Virus record (IMG/VR): IMGVR_UViG_3300000115_000137
Location: 1 to 27,919 of that record
DNA length: 27,919 bases
Source of the DNA: a virus
Direction: 5' to 3' (one strand)
Shown piece by piece: positions 19,572-27,919 of the stretch. How positions within the stretch are numbered: the stretch's first letter is position 1; the number at the start of each line of letters is the position of its first letter. The notes under the pieces are model-generated. The model was not told where the DNA came from and made no database searches. It was given only the letters and a program-made list of their open reading frames with translations. Both the position numbers and the translations under genes were made by a program.

Positions 19572-21979
19572 AAATCGTCACAATCTTCAAGAATATCCGG
19601 GACACCGAGACTCCGTTCCATCGTTCAGTAGCCTTCGTGCTCACAAGAATCAAGGAAGGAGCAAGCAAAGACCTCGTCACAAGAATCCGTAAGGAGAATG
19701 ACAAAGCTTTGCGTAACGAGATAAAGAAGAAGCTACCTGCGGTATGCTTCTCCGGCATCTTCAACAAAAGAAACGACTCTTCTATACAAGAACACAGCGG
19801 GTTCATCTGCCTTGACTTCGATGGTTATGTAACCAAGAAGGACATGAAGACCGAGCGCAGTAGGTTGGAGAAAGACAGACACATCTACTCCGTCTTCACC
19901 TCACCATCAGGCAATGGTCTCAAGGCCCTTGTCCGTATCCCTGAGGATGCAGACAACCACACCAACTACTTCAACGCACTCGACAAGCACTTCAACTCTG
20001 ACCATTTCGACAAGACCTGCAAGAACGTAAGCCGCGTGTGCTACGAGTCATACGACCCTCTCATTTATGTCAATGAGAAGAGTGAGCTGTGGACAGGCAT
20101 CGAAGACTCTGACTACGTCGAGGTAGAGGTCAGCCGAGACATGCCTACCATCGCAATCACCGATGAGAACAAGACGGCTGACATACTACTCAAGTGGTGG
20201 ACCAAGAAATACGGGCTAGTAGATGGTGAGCGCAACGCCAATGTGTTCAAGCTTGCTATGGCCTTCAATGATTTCGGCATCAACAGAAGCCTTGCTTCGC
20301 ACATCCTACGTCAGTTTGAGCAGTCCGACTTCACATCCAAAGAGATAGAGCGCACGCTGACCTCGGCGTACAGCCACACCGCCAACCATGGCACTCGATA
20401 CTACGAGGATACTGACCGCATCAACAACATCAAGGCACAGCTCAAGCGCGGTGTATCAAAAAAAGAAGTCCGCTCCCAACTAAAGGGCGAGGTTGAGGGC
20501 GACGTAGTAGAGGCCGTCCTCGAGCGTGTGGAGAGAGAGAACGAGGAGCAGACCTTCTGGCTCAAGACTGAGAAGGGTGTCATCAAGATTGTACCCCTCG
20601 ACTTCAAGACCTTCCTCGAAGACAACGGGTTCTACAAGTACGCCCCCGAGGGCAGTAAGAACTACGTCTTCGTCAAGGTGACCAACAACCTCATCGACCA
20701 CACGAGCGAGAAGGAGATAAAGGATTTCATCCTCGGCTACCTCCTCGACCTTGAGGACAAGACCATCTACAACTTCTTCGCCGATGCCGTGCGGTACTTC
20801 CGTGAGGAGTTCCTTACGCTGCTTGCCACCATCGATGTGTACTTCATGGAGGATACGTCCGCCACGGCATACCTATACTACCGCAACTGCGCGGTGCGTA
20901 TCACGCCCGAGGCGGTGACCATCATCGACTACCTCGACCTCGGTGGGTACGTCTGGCAAGACCACATCATAGACCGGCTGTTTACGACGTGCGAATACGA
21001 CGACTGCGACTACCAAAAATTCATCGGTAACATCTGCAACAACGAGGACAGCAGGACAACAACCATGGAGAGTACCATCGGGTATATGCTCCACGGGTAC
21101 AAGAACTTGAGCTACTGCCCCGCCGTCATCCTCAACGATGAGGTCATCAGCGACAACCCTGAGGGTGGTACAGGCAAGGGCCTGTTCATGAACGCACTGA
21201 GTCACATGAAGAAGCTCGTGGTGATAGACGGCAAAGCGTTCGCCTTCGAGCGTAGCTTCCCATACCAACTCGTAAGTGCTGACACTCAGATACTTTGCTT
21301 CGATGACGTGAAGAAGAACTTTGACTTCGAGCGTCTATTCAGCGTAGTAACAGAGGGTTTGACACTGGAGAAGAAGAACAAGGACGCCATCAAGATTCCT
21401 TTTGAGAAGTCCCCGAAGATTGGTATCACCACCAACTACGCCATCAAGGGTGCGGGCAACAGCTTCGCACGCAGGAAGTGGGAGCTCGAGCTACACCAGT
21501 ACTATAGCAAGTCGTTCACTCCGATACAAGAATTCGGTAAGCACTTCTTTGCCGACTGGGATGAGGACGATTGGTGCGCCTTCGACAACTACATGGTCGC
21601 GTGCTTACGCTCATACCTCGGCACCGGACTCATCGAAAGCAAGTTCATTAACCTCGGCATCAGGCAACTCAGTGCTGAGACCAGCCACGACTTCATCGAG
21701 TGGTGCGGCCTCGTCGGCGGTGAGCAGAACGCTGACCTTCAGGTCCACTACAAGCTGTACAAGGACACCCTGTACCATGACTTCATAGAACAGAACCCGG
21801 ACTACGCACCCAAGGCGAAGATGACTATCTCACGAACCAAGTTCTACAAGTGGCTCGTGGCATACTGCATATACAGACACGGCATATCGCCTGAAGAGGG
21901 CCGAGATAGCACGGGTCGATGGATGCGTATCCGCACCAAGCATGAGGGCGAACAGCAAAGCGAGATGTCATGGAGTTAA
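19565..21979 (+). CDS. Primase-helicase: VirE_N/BT4734-type N-terminus with SF3-type ATPase
   Basis: In this 804-aa protein, HSGFICLDFDGYVTKKDM (about residues 77-94) and SVFTSPSGNGLKALVRIP (about 110-127) match the VirE_N/BT4734 domain, a primase-type fold frequent in Bacteroidota mobile elements. The C-terminal half holds a Walker A motif EGGTGKG (533-539), a Walker B ILCFDD (576-581), and ITTNYAIKG in the sensor position, as in SF3/D5-type replicative helicases. It would prime and unwind phage DNA. It begins a new unit after the terminator and control module, and overlaps the next gene by 10 bp. Confidence 0.8.
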   Translation: MSEIVTIFKNIRDTETPFHRSVAFVLTRIKEGASKDLVTRIRKENDKALRNEIKKKLPAVCFSGIFNKRNDSSIQEHSGFICLDFDGYVTKKDMKTERSRLEKDRHIYSVFTSPSGNGLKALVRIPEDADNHTNYFNALDKHFNSDHFDKTCKNVSRVCYESYDPLIYVNEKSELWTGIEDSDYVEVEVSRDMPTIAITDENKTADILLKWWTKKYGLVDGERNANVFKLAMAFNDFGINRSLASHILRQFEQSDFTSKEIERTLTSAYSHTANHGTRYYEDTDRINNIKAQLKRGVSKKEVRSQLKGEVEGDVVEAVLERVERENEEQTFWLKTEKGVIKIVPLDFKTFLEDNGFYKYAPEGSKNYVFVKVTNNLIDHTSEKEIKDFILGYLLDLEDKTIYNFFADAVRYFREEFLTLLATIDVYFMEDTSATAYLYYRNCAVRITPEAVTIIDYLDLGGYVWQDHIIDRLFTTCEYDDCDYQKFIGNICNNEDSRTTTMESTIGYMLHGYKNLSYCPAVILNDEVISDNPEGGTGKGLFMNALSHMKKLVVIDGKAFAFERSFPYQLVSADTQILCFDDVKKNFDFERLFSVVTEGLTLEKKNKDAIKIPFEKSPKIGITTNYAIKGAGNSFARRKWELELHQYYSKSFTPIQEFGKHFFADWDEDDWCAFDNYMVACLRSYLGTGLIESKFINLGIRQLSAETSHDFIEWCGLVGGEQNADLQVHYKLYKDTLYHDFIEQNPDYAPKAKMTISRTKFYKWLVAYCIYRHGISPEEGRDSTGRWMRIRTKHEGEQQSEMSWS

Positions 21980-23193
21980 GGAGCTATCAACGGACCATTG
22001 TTGACAAGGCCAAGGTCATACTCAGGAAGCACAAATTTGTATACCTCGCCATGGAGGTGCGCACGGGCAAGACCATCACCTCACTGAAGATAGCTGAGGA
22101 GATGGGTGTCCAGAGCGTGCTGTTCCTGACCAAGAAGAAGGCGTTGGGTAGCATCGGAGAAGATGCCAAGAAGCTGTGTCTCCCGTATGAATTCTTCGCC
22201 ATCAACTACGAGAGCATGCATAAGCTCCCGAAGATTAACTGGGACCTCATCATCTTGGACGAGGCACACGGGCTTGGGGCCTTCCCTAAGGCTAGTAAGA
22301 GAGCTAAAGCCGTGCGGGATATGACGCGCAACAGGTTCGTCATCTTGCTGTCCGGCACCCCTACTCCGGAGTCGTACAGCCAGATGTACCATCAGGTCTA
22401 TGGGATAGACACCAACCCCTTCCGTGGGTACAAAAACTTCTACCGCTTTGCTGACGATTACGTCGACGTTCAGGAGCGCGTCATCAACTCGTTGCCAATG
22501 AAGTTCTACGACAAGGGACTGCCGTCTATCCTTCTGGCCATGAAGCCGTACATGATTAGCTTCAGTCAAAAGGACGCGGGCTTTCAGAGTCAGCTCAACG
22601 AGCATATCCTCCGCGTACCTATGGAAGACAGGACATACAGAATGTGCTCGGAGCTACGCAAGCACCGCGTCATCGACGGGAAGGAAGAGGTTGTGCTCGC
22701 CGATACCCCGGTCAAGCTTATGCAGAAGCTACACCAGATGTACTCGGGTACGGTGAAGTTTGAGAGCGGGGGGTATATGGTCTTCGACCACAGCAAGGCG
22801 CAGTATATCCACGACAGGTTTAGGTCAGACAAGGTTGCCATCTTCTACAAGTTCAAGGCTGAGCTACAGGCTTTGAAGAACGTCTATGGCGACGAGCTAA
22901 CCACCGACCTTACCGAGTTTGATACTACCGACAAAAGCATTGCGTTGCAGATAGTCAGTGGCCGCGAGGGCATCAGCTTACGCAAGGCTTCGGCGCTCGT
23001 GTACTACAACATCGACTTCTCCGCCACCAGCTACTGGCAGTCGCGAGATAGGATGACGACCAAGGACAGAAAAGAGAGCGACATCTATTGGGTATTCGCG
23101 GAACGTGGCATAGAAACAAAAATCCACAAAGCGGTGTCAGGTAAGAAGGACTACACGTTGAGTCACTTTCGAAGGGACGTTCTTACCTTGTAG
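21970..23193 (+). CDS. SF2 DEAH-type helicase (SNF2/restriction-like)
   Basis: In this 407-aa protein the motifs appear in order. They are LRSYQRTIVDKA (Q-like), MEVRTGKT (Walker A, about 28-35), IILDEAHG (DEAH at 97-100), LLSGTPTP (motif III, 127-133), IVSGREGISLRKA (motif V) and SYWQSRDRM (motif VI, 354-362). It would use ATP to move along or remodel DNA. It has no fused nuclease, but the next gene is a VRR-NUC nuclease. The pair may process branched replication or recombination intermediates. It overlaps the primase gene by 10 bp. Confidence 0.9.
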   Translation: MELRSYQRTIVDKAKVILRKHKFVYLAMEVRTGKTITSLKIAEEMGVQSVLFLTKKKALGSIGEDAKKLCLPYEFFAINYESMHKLPKINWDLIILDEAHGLGAFPKASKRAKAVRDMTRNRFVILLSGTPTPESYSQMYHQVYGIDTNPFRGYKNFYRFADDYVDVQERVINSLPMKFYDKGLPSILLAMKPYMISFSQKDAGFQSQLNEHILRVPMEDRTYRMCSELRKHRVIDGKEEVVLADTPVKLMQKLHQMYSGTVKFESGGYMVFDHSKAQYIHDRFRSDKVAIFYKFKAELQALKNVYGDELTTDLTEFDTTDKSIALQIVSGREGISLRKASALVYYNIDFSATSYWQSRDRMTTKDRKESDIYWVFAERGIETKIHKAVSGKKDYTLSHFRRDVLTL

Positions 23194-23198
23194 GTAAG

Positions 23199-23438
23199 AT
23201 GACGGAGCAGCAGATACAGTCGCGGAGAATCAAGGAATTGGAAGAGGAAGGCTACTATGTCATTAAGCTCATCAAGACCAACAAGAACGGCATCCCCGAC
23301 CTCGTAGCTATACCCCCTAACAGTGGCGTTCTTTTCTCCGAAGTCAAGAGGCCAACGGGCAAGGTGTCTAAGCTTCAGGAGTACCGCATGAAAGAGCTGA
23401 GACAACATGGTATCGAAACAGAAGTATATCGAGGTTGA
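23199..23438 (+). CDS. VRR-NUC domain nuclease
   Basis: This 79-aa protein consists of a stand-alone VRR-NUC domain. GIPDLVAI carries Asp34, and FSEVKRPTGKVSKLQ carries Glu48-x-Lys50 and the Gln further on. The PD-(D/E)XK-type active site is complete. VRR-NUC proteins of phages are thought to resolve Holliday-type or flap structures. It starts 5 bp after the helicase stop, and its end overlaps the next gene by 32 bp. Confidence 0.9.
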   Translation: MTEQQIQSRRIKELEEEGYYVIKLIKTNKNGIPDLVAIPPNSGVLFSEVKRPTGKVSKLQEYRMKELRQHGIETEVYRG

Positions 23439-23718
23439 AGAACCGTATGAGATTGACGAAGCCTTTGTCGACGGCATCATGAAGGTCGCGCCAAAGCATC
23501 GGGTTCGCGTACTGAAGCAGATAAAGGATTCGCTAGAGTACTTCGAGTTCAATGAAGAGGACACCTCCGAAGCGGGTGGCCGCGTCGACGGCGACCTATA
23601 CTACAAGATTGAGTACTACAATGTTGAGGAATGGGTACCTGTTCTCCTTGATTTTACTACCATCGATTGTGACGAATACCTCGACATGATGATAGACAAA
23701 AAACTAATATTACAATGA
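23407..23718 (+). CDS. Unknown 103-aa acidic protein
   Basis: It begins MVSKQKYIEVEEPYEIDEAF and is acidic throughout, with KHRVRVLKQIKDSLEYFEFN in the middle and an end DKKLILQ. The start lies within the VRR-NUC gene, in another frame. An ATGA overlap joins it to the following gene. No family was recognised. Confidence 0.5.
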   Translation: MVSKQKYIEVEEPYEIDEAFVDGIMKVAPKHRVRVLKQIKDSLEYFEFNEEDTSEAGGRVDGDLYYKIEYYNVEEWVPVLLDFTTIDCDEYLDMMIDKKLILQ

Positions 23719-24227
23719 ATGAACCTCCACACCACCCGAACCAAGTGAGTCGCCTTGCCGATATTTGTTTCGTGTGCTTTCACGGTGATGTATACAGCCG
23801 GTGTCGGGAGCGTCGATACGTTGACTCCCGTATATGTTTCTCTATGCTCGTCAACGAGCAGGGAGTTACGCCAACACACATCGGTCGCATCCTTGGTCGC
23901 AACCACTCTACCGTCCTTCATTACATACGGAAAGGAGAGATGTTGTTAGAGACCAACAAGCCCTTCCGAAAGAAATACATCTATGCCCGCGAAGAGTACA
24001 TCGGCGAAGACCCCGTATTCTACTACTCTCCACCTGAGTTGAGAGGTAAGTTCTTAGAGCTACAGAAGGACTACGAAGAGATACTCGACAAGTATCAGGA
24101 CCTGCGTAAGCACGTCAAGAGCGAGCGCCGTCTCGAGCGATTGATAGACTTGGTACGAGAACGCACCAAGCCCGGGACAGAACAAGAGGTGCTCATCCGA
24201 TTGAACAGGATATACAACGGACTATGA
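23715..24227 (+). CDS. DnaA domain-IV-like HTH protein with a coiled-coil tail (170 aa)
   Basis: Residues 36-75 (VDSRICFSMLVNEQ, then THIGRILGRNHSTVLHYIRK) match the DnaA C-terminal DNA-binding domain. GRNHSTV at 61-67 is close to the DnaA signature GRDHSTV. The ATPase domain is absent. A charged helix of about 80 residues follows (LELQKDYEEILDKYQDLRKH). A palindrome copy encodes Leu-Val-Asn-Glu (45-48) in the first helix. It may bind DnaA-box-like sites in phage or host DNA, to start or to control replication; this is inference. Confidence 0.75.
   Translation: MNEPPHHPNQVSRLADICFVCFHGDVYSRCRERRYVDSRICFSMLVNEQGVTPTHIGRILGRNHSTVLHYIRKGEMLLETNKPFRKKYIYAREEYIGEDPVFYYSPPELRGKFLELQKDYEEILDKYQDLRKHVKSERRLERLIDLVRERTKPGTEQEVLIRLNRIYNGL
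23846..23859. repeat. Dispersed palindrome copy 11 (in the DnaA-like gene)
   Basis: GCTCGTCAACGAGC encodes Leu-Val-Asn-Glu in the first helix of the DnaA-like domain. T and A flanks extend the symmetry. Confidence 0.9.
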
Positions 24228-24373
24228 AGTGCCCGGAGTGCCGTAAGACCATGACGTGGACCGGTGACCACGACTCCAAAGACGGAGACACCGATTTACT
24301 TATGGTCTCTTGGCGCTGCAAGAACGAGGACTGCGACGTTCGCTTTATCGATATACACTGGTCACTCGTCTGA
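24224..24373 (+). CDS. 49-aa zinc-finger protein resembling Ogr/Delta
   Basis: It is joined to the DnaA-like gene by ATGA. The product starts MKCPECRKTM (Cys3, Cys6) and has WRCKNEDCDVRFIDIHW (Cys32, Cys37). The spacing CxxC-25-CxxxxC followed by a basic and Phe residue is that of the Ogr/Delta zinc fingers that switch on late genes in P2-like phages. It is shorter than Ogr (72 aa). The last 12 bp overlap the end of the large leftward gene. A role as late-gene activator is inferred. Confidence 0.55.
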   Translation: MKCPECRKTMTWTGDHDSKDGDTDLLMVSWRCKNEDCDVRFIDIHWSLV

Positions 24374-27300
24374 CTCCGGCCTTGTTGTCTTCGGTATTCC
24401 CAGAGCTTCATAGGTACCCTCGGTAACCTCTTCTCCTTCCGCTATCTTATACAGACCACGGAACATATCAAAGTTGACTCCCAGTCCGTACTCAAATATC
24501 TCGGACACGGCACGCCCGTAACGCTCTTCTTTAAATGATTTTTTGACCTCACGTATTAAGCCTTCCAGTGGGTCCAAACCAACCGACGCTTTAAAGTCGT
24601 CGCCGGCGAGAGCGTTCATGACTTGCTTCACTTGAGCACCAACTATGGGTATAAGAGTAAGGGGACCCAAGGGAGACACAAGCATTCTCTTCAACGCCTT
24701 CTCTCTGTCTTCTTTATCTCCTTTAATTAGCAGAGAAGCGTTGGCTGCCATCGTCCATATTACGTGACCATATATTGCGTTAAGGTAGAAGCGGCGCACG
24801 TCCTTCGAGCTTGGCTTCTCTCCCTTTCTTATGGCCCTCAGGATTTTGTTTCCGGCCTGAATAGTGTTGTTGGCATAGAGGAAGTATGTGCTTCCGAAGG
24901 CTGTGAATAGCCGCAATATTCCGTTCTGATAAATCTGTACCGGAACCCTTTCCGAAGGTCGGCGCGACTGCTGTGTCACATTGAAGTCGTTGAACTTCTC
25001 CAGAGCTTCCTCCTTTGACATCCCGTTCTCAATGTTGCGGCGGTAGTTGACAAAGTATCCCATCACACCACCGATATCTCCGATGGCCGTGGTCATACCG
25101 CCAGCCCGTTCCATGCCCTTCACAAACCGCTGTCCCTTTTTGAACTTATCGCGTGGGTTTCGTATGCCTACGCTGCCTTGTTCCAAGGTGTATATGTCTC
25201 CGCTGAATCCTTGCTTTACCCGCTGCTGGAACGTAGCCGATATATCCATAGCCTCGGCTACAGGTCCCTTGTATTTCCCTAGCGTAGCGAGCTCAGCCAG
25301 CATGTGTACTGTAAGGCGAGCCACATCGAAGCTAAACATCAGGGCGTCAGTAAACCTGTTGGAGTCAGGGCGATACTTGTACCCCTCAAAAGCCATGGGG
25401 ATAGACGCAAATTGTTTGAATGCCTGAAACACCTTGAAGGCCAGCGCGGCAAAGGTGAATTTTTTAGTCATCCAATCCGCAAGTGGATACGACATCTCCG
25501 AAACAAATTGCTCGGGGTTGACACTGTTGTTGACCAACAGGTTCAGCATCTGGTTACCGTTGAATACCGTAAGCAGCGAGCGCAACTCTTGTGTGGAAAG
25601 GATGCTATTGATGTCCCTCGTTCCTTCCGCAAAAGCCTTGAACCTTTCCATGCTTTTGTTGTGCTGTTCCAGCACTTGGAAAAAGCTGAGGCCACCCGCT
25701 TCGGAGCCAAGGGCAATCTCACCCGTAGTTGCGGTACGCAACTTCAAAGCCGATGCCGTCTGTGCTGACGGCATGCCCAACAACCCCTCCTTCAGCTCAT
25801 TGATAGAAACCTTTGTCGGCACCAGCGTTTGTGTAGGGAAGTAGTTCTCTATGTGTGGGAGATTAACGCTATTGACGCTACGGTATACATCGTTGATGCC
25901 CTCGTAGTATTCGTTGGACAGGAAGTCTACCGTCTTCTCTACAAACTCCTTGAGCCTAGGGTCTATGATGGCGTCGAGCTCAGACATGTCTATGCCCATC
26001 TCTACAAGGCGCTGCCTCTGTAATGGGTTCAAAGACAAAGCATACAGCCGCATGAGGCTATCCATGAAGAAAGCCTGCTGCCTACCCTTCATGTTCAGGG
26101 TAAACATCTTTGTGTTGGACATCGCCAGCTCCGCTATCTCCGCATACCCGTCTTCAATACCGTCGATGCTGTTGGCCAGCTCATCTATTTTTGCAGACAG
26201 GTTGATTACCCCCCTGTTGTACTCCTCTTCCATCCTGTTGACCGAAGAGAAGATGTTCTCGTAGAAGTAGTCTCCGAGGATGCTGGAATATGTACCTAGG
26301 TGGATGCCTTGCCTAAGACCTTTGGCCAACTTTCCCGCGCTCTCTTGACTCATGGTCTTCATCAAGTCCTTGAGCATGTCGTATTTCTCCCGTGCGGTAG
26401 AGTCCTTCCACCGCGCTAGGATTACGCTACGCTTGGCACCAATCTCATTGTCGTTCATCGGAAGCCCATCGGGACCGAGGATAATAGACCCGTAGTTTGA
26501 CGCTACGTCTTCCGCTGCACCTTGACGTAGGGCTTCTGCCCTGCGTGCATTGATGAGTCGCTGCTGGTTGAGAGCAAAGCGGGAGAAACCCTCGTTGATA
26601 CGCAAGTCTTCGAGCACGGCCTCCCTCTCTTCGAGGTTCATGTCGAGCAGGCGGATGAACATATCGTATGCGCTGACCCTATCGAGTAGCGACTGTTCCT
26701 TTACGGTAAGCTTGGCGCCCTCGTTGCGAGCGTTAATCAGCTCGTTGACGAGCGCGTTATTTGCGTGCTCTTCTGCCATCCGCCCTAGCGTCTCGACATC
26801 GTTGTTCTTTATGGCGAGCATCACCCTCTCCGCCTCTTGGAAATAAGCCTGTCCGGCGGCGTCTAAGCCACGGGTACGCACCCTACCTGATGAGGTTTTG
26901 TATGTGCGTGCGGCCTTACGAACAAAGCGTTGTATGTCCTTCAGGACATTGTTGCTCATCTCCTGCCTCTTGGATTCTATGACCGAGATAAGTTTCTCTG
27001 CCTCTACCTGATAGTTTTTCTCATTGACCCTATCGATGATGCCAAGCATCCTTTTGACCTCACCTTTAGAATACACAGCTTTTGGCAAAGCCTCTTCCAT
27101 CAGGGCTCGCATCTGATTCTTCACCTCGGCAGCCGCCTTGGCTCCCTGCTTACGCATACTGATGTTGTTACGCAGCTCGCGCAACTTGTTTTGTATGCCC
27201 TTGTTGGCGCGGGTACTCATAGCCCTGTTAAAGCCTACGACCATCTTATCCTGCAAGTCGGGCGTCTGCTTCTTAAACTCTGGGTTCTCCGTCAGTAGCT

Positions 27301-27919
27301 CCATCGCCTTGGCTACCACCTCTGCCTTGGTTGGTGCTATTAGCTTCACCTTGCGCGGGTGGTCTTTCAGGAGCTGCTTATCGCTCTTCTCTTCCTCCTT
27401 CGGGAACTCCTTACGCAACTCCGCAATCCTATCATTACGGACCTTTCCTCTCAGTGGCTTAAGCTTCTCCTTCTTCGGTGAAGCAAACTCATCGAGCGCC
27501 TTCATGACGTCGATATAGATTTCTCTGCCTGCCTTTAGACCACCTTTGACATCACCAAAGACTTTGGGCATGGCACGGAAAATGTCGTAGTTGATGGCCA
27601 TTGCATTACTGATGGCCTTCATGTTCTTCCGTCCGTACTTCTTGATGAGCACCGCCACGATTACGGAGTCAGGCATATACCTTTCCCGTCCCCGGTCGAT
27701 GATGTCCTGCATGCTGTCGTCGGGCTGAGCCAATCGCTCTAGCTTCTGCTGCGATGACTTCACCTCAAAGTCCGACGCCTCAAACGGTGTGCCCTCTCGG
27801 AAGGCTTCCTCTACGTTCTTCTCCACCTGACGGCTAGGCGGAATCTGCCTACTTATGCGAGAGTCATCGGTACTAAACGTGGTGTTGCTCCCGTCAGCCA
27901 GCTTGATGGTGGGCTTGGA
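24362..27919 (-). CDS. Very large virion or polyvalent protein (5' end beyond the window)
   Basis: The frame is open from the stop at 24362 to the right edge, so at least 1185 residues are present and the true start is outside. A GTG at 27826 lies inside the frame and need not be the start. The protein is mostly helical: a Lys-rich N-terminal third, a middle with LNPLQRQRLVEMGIDMSELD, and a C-terminal region with FNVTQQSRRPSERVPVQIYQ, ILRLFTAFGSTYFLYANNTI and two or three hydrophobic stretches. This recalls the LPD38-type C-terminal domain of phage polyvalent proteins and large internal virion proteins ejected with the DNA. No protease or glycosidase motif was recognised. Confidence 0.6.
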   Translation of the reverse strand, partial: SKPTIKLADGSNTTFSTDDSRISRQIPPSRQVEKNVEEAFREGTPFEASDFEVKSSQQKLERLAQPDDSMQDIIDRGRERYMPDSVIVAVLIKKYGRKNMKAISNAMAINYDIFRAMPKVFGDVKGGLKAGREIYIDVMKALDEFASPKKEKLKPLRGKVRNDRIAELRKEFPKEEEKSDKQLLKDHPRKVKLIAPTKAEVVAKAMELLTENPEFKKQTPDLQDKMVVGFNRAMSTRANKGIQNKLRELRNNISMRKQGAKAAAEVKNQMRALMEEALPKAVYSKGEVKRMLGIIDRVNEKNYQVEAEKLISVIESKRQEMSNNVLKDIQRFVRKAARTYKTSSGRVRTRGLDAAGQAYFQEAERVMLAIKNNDVETLGRMAEEHANNALVNELINARNEGAKLTVKEQSLLDRVSAYDMFIRLLDMNLEEREAVLEDLRINEGFSRFALNQQRLINARRAEALRQGAAEDVASNYGSIILGPDGLPMNDNEIGAKRSVILARWKDSTAREKYDMLKDLMKTMSQESAGKLAKGLRQGIHLGTYSSILGDYFYENIFSSVNRMEEEYNRGVINLSAKIDELANSIDGIEDGYAEIAELAMSNTKMFTLNMKGRQQAFFMDSLMRLYALSLNPLQRQRLVEMGIDMSELDAIIDPRLKEFVEKTVDFLSNEYYEGINDVYRSVNSVNLPHIENYFPTQTLVPTKVSINELKEGLLGMPSAQTASALKLRTATTGEIALGSEAGGLSFFQVLEQHNKSMERFKAFAEGTRDINSILSTQELRSLLTVFNGNQMLNLLVNNSVNPEQFVSEMSYPLADWMTKKFTFAALAFKVFQAFKQFASIPMAFEGYKYRPDSNRFTDALMFSFDVARLTVHMLAELATLGKYKGPVAEAMDISATFQQRVKQGFSGDIYTLEQGSVGIRNPRDKFKKGQRFVKGMERAGGMTTAIGDIGGVMGYFVNYRRNIENGMSKEEALEKFNDFNVTQQSRRPSERVPVQIYQNGILRLFTAFGSTYFLYANNTIQAGNKILRAIRKGEKPSSKDVRRFYLNAIYGHVIWTMAANASLLIKGDKEDREKALKRMLVSPLGPLTLIPIVGAQVKQVMNALAGDDFKASVGLDPLEGLIREVKKSFKEERYGRAVSEIFEYGLGVNFDMFRGLYKIAEGEEVTEGTYEALGIPKTTRPESDE
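26740..26753. repeat. Dispersed palindrome copy 12 (in the large virion gene)
   Basis: GCTCGTTGACGAGC, read on the minus strand as Leu-Val-Asn-Glu within ANNALVNELINARNEG. The left flank is A and the right flank G. Confidence 0.9.

Noticed and set aside
22594-22604. GCTCAACGAGC, like the palindrome with one codon missing
   Set aside because: Eleven bases only, within the SF2 helicase (Gln-Leu-Asn-Glu). It could be a shortened copy but also chance, so it was not counted.

Overview
The window is part of a bacteriophage (or prophage-like) genome whose host is most likely a member of the Bacteroidota. Three observations support this. The genes are tightly packed and mostly overlap by ATGA, GTGA or TAATG junctions. 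The contents are virion fibres, chaperonins, an annealase/exonuclease pair, a primase-helicase and many tiny unknown genes. Six sites fit the Bacteroidota vegetative promoter (TTG, 19-20 nt, TAnnTTTG-like), five of them with exactly 20 nt between the boxes. No integrase, terminase, portal, major capsid or tRNA gene was recognised here, so the virus type is not settled.

Layout. (1) 1-7543, minus strand: a virion/tail-fibre block. It holds two BspA-like (DUF285-type) adhesin proteins with related C-termini, two proteins sharing an N-terminal segment (MPIPxGTKFHGVA), another fibre protein, a small structural protein, and a run of very small, very basic proteins (27-120 aa). (2) 7572-8000, plus strand: a lone gene for a small basic, possibly winged-helix protein. 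(3) 7966-9997, minus strand: groEL, an 85-aa gene and groES, in that transcription order. (4) 9998-10736: a 739-bp non-coding region with an (AG)15 tract, repeated CCGACA/TGTCGG boxes, hairpins and a C-rich stretch; it is a candidate control region or origin. (5) 10737-19345, plus strand: about 20 mostly unknown small genes in several transcription units, then a ParB-like protein, a DnaA-domain-IV-like protein, a Sak/DUF1071-type annealase, a PD-(D/E)XK exonuclease and a small protein with an SSB-like acidic tail, closed by a strong terminator. (6) 19346-24373, plus strand: a second copy of the AG/CCGACA control module, then a VirE_N/BT4734-type primase-SF3 helicase, an SF2 helicase, a VRR-NUC nuclease, an unknown protein, a second DnaA-domain-IV-like protein and a tiny Ogr/Delta-like zinc-finger protein. 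(7) 24362 to the right edge, minus strand: a very large protein (at least 1185 aa) resembling phage polyvalent or internal virion proteins, cut by the window.

The most unusual feature is a 14-bp near-palindrome, GCTCGT(TG or CA)ACGAGC, present in 12 identical copies between 8.3 and 26.8 kb. It lies in non-coding DNA, directly after stop codons before terminators, and inside genes. In six of the eight intragenic copies it is read as Leu-Val-Asp/Asn-Glu. It may be a binding site for a phage protein (the ParB-like protein is one candidate) or a self-propagating small repeat. The second is the duplicated AG/CCGACA module. At groEL its boxes lie inside the promoter spacer, which suggests one regulator may act on the chaperonin and the replication operon.
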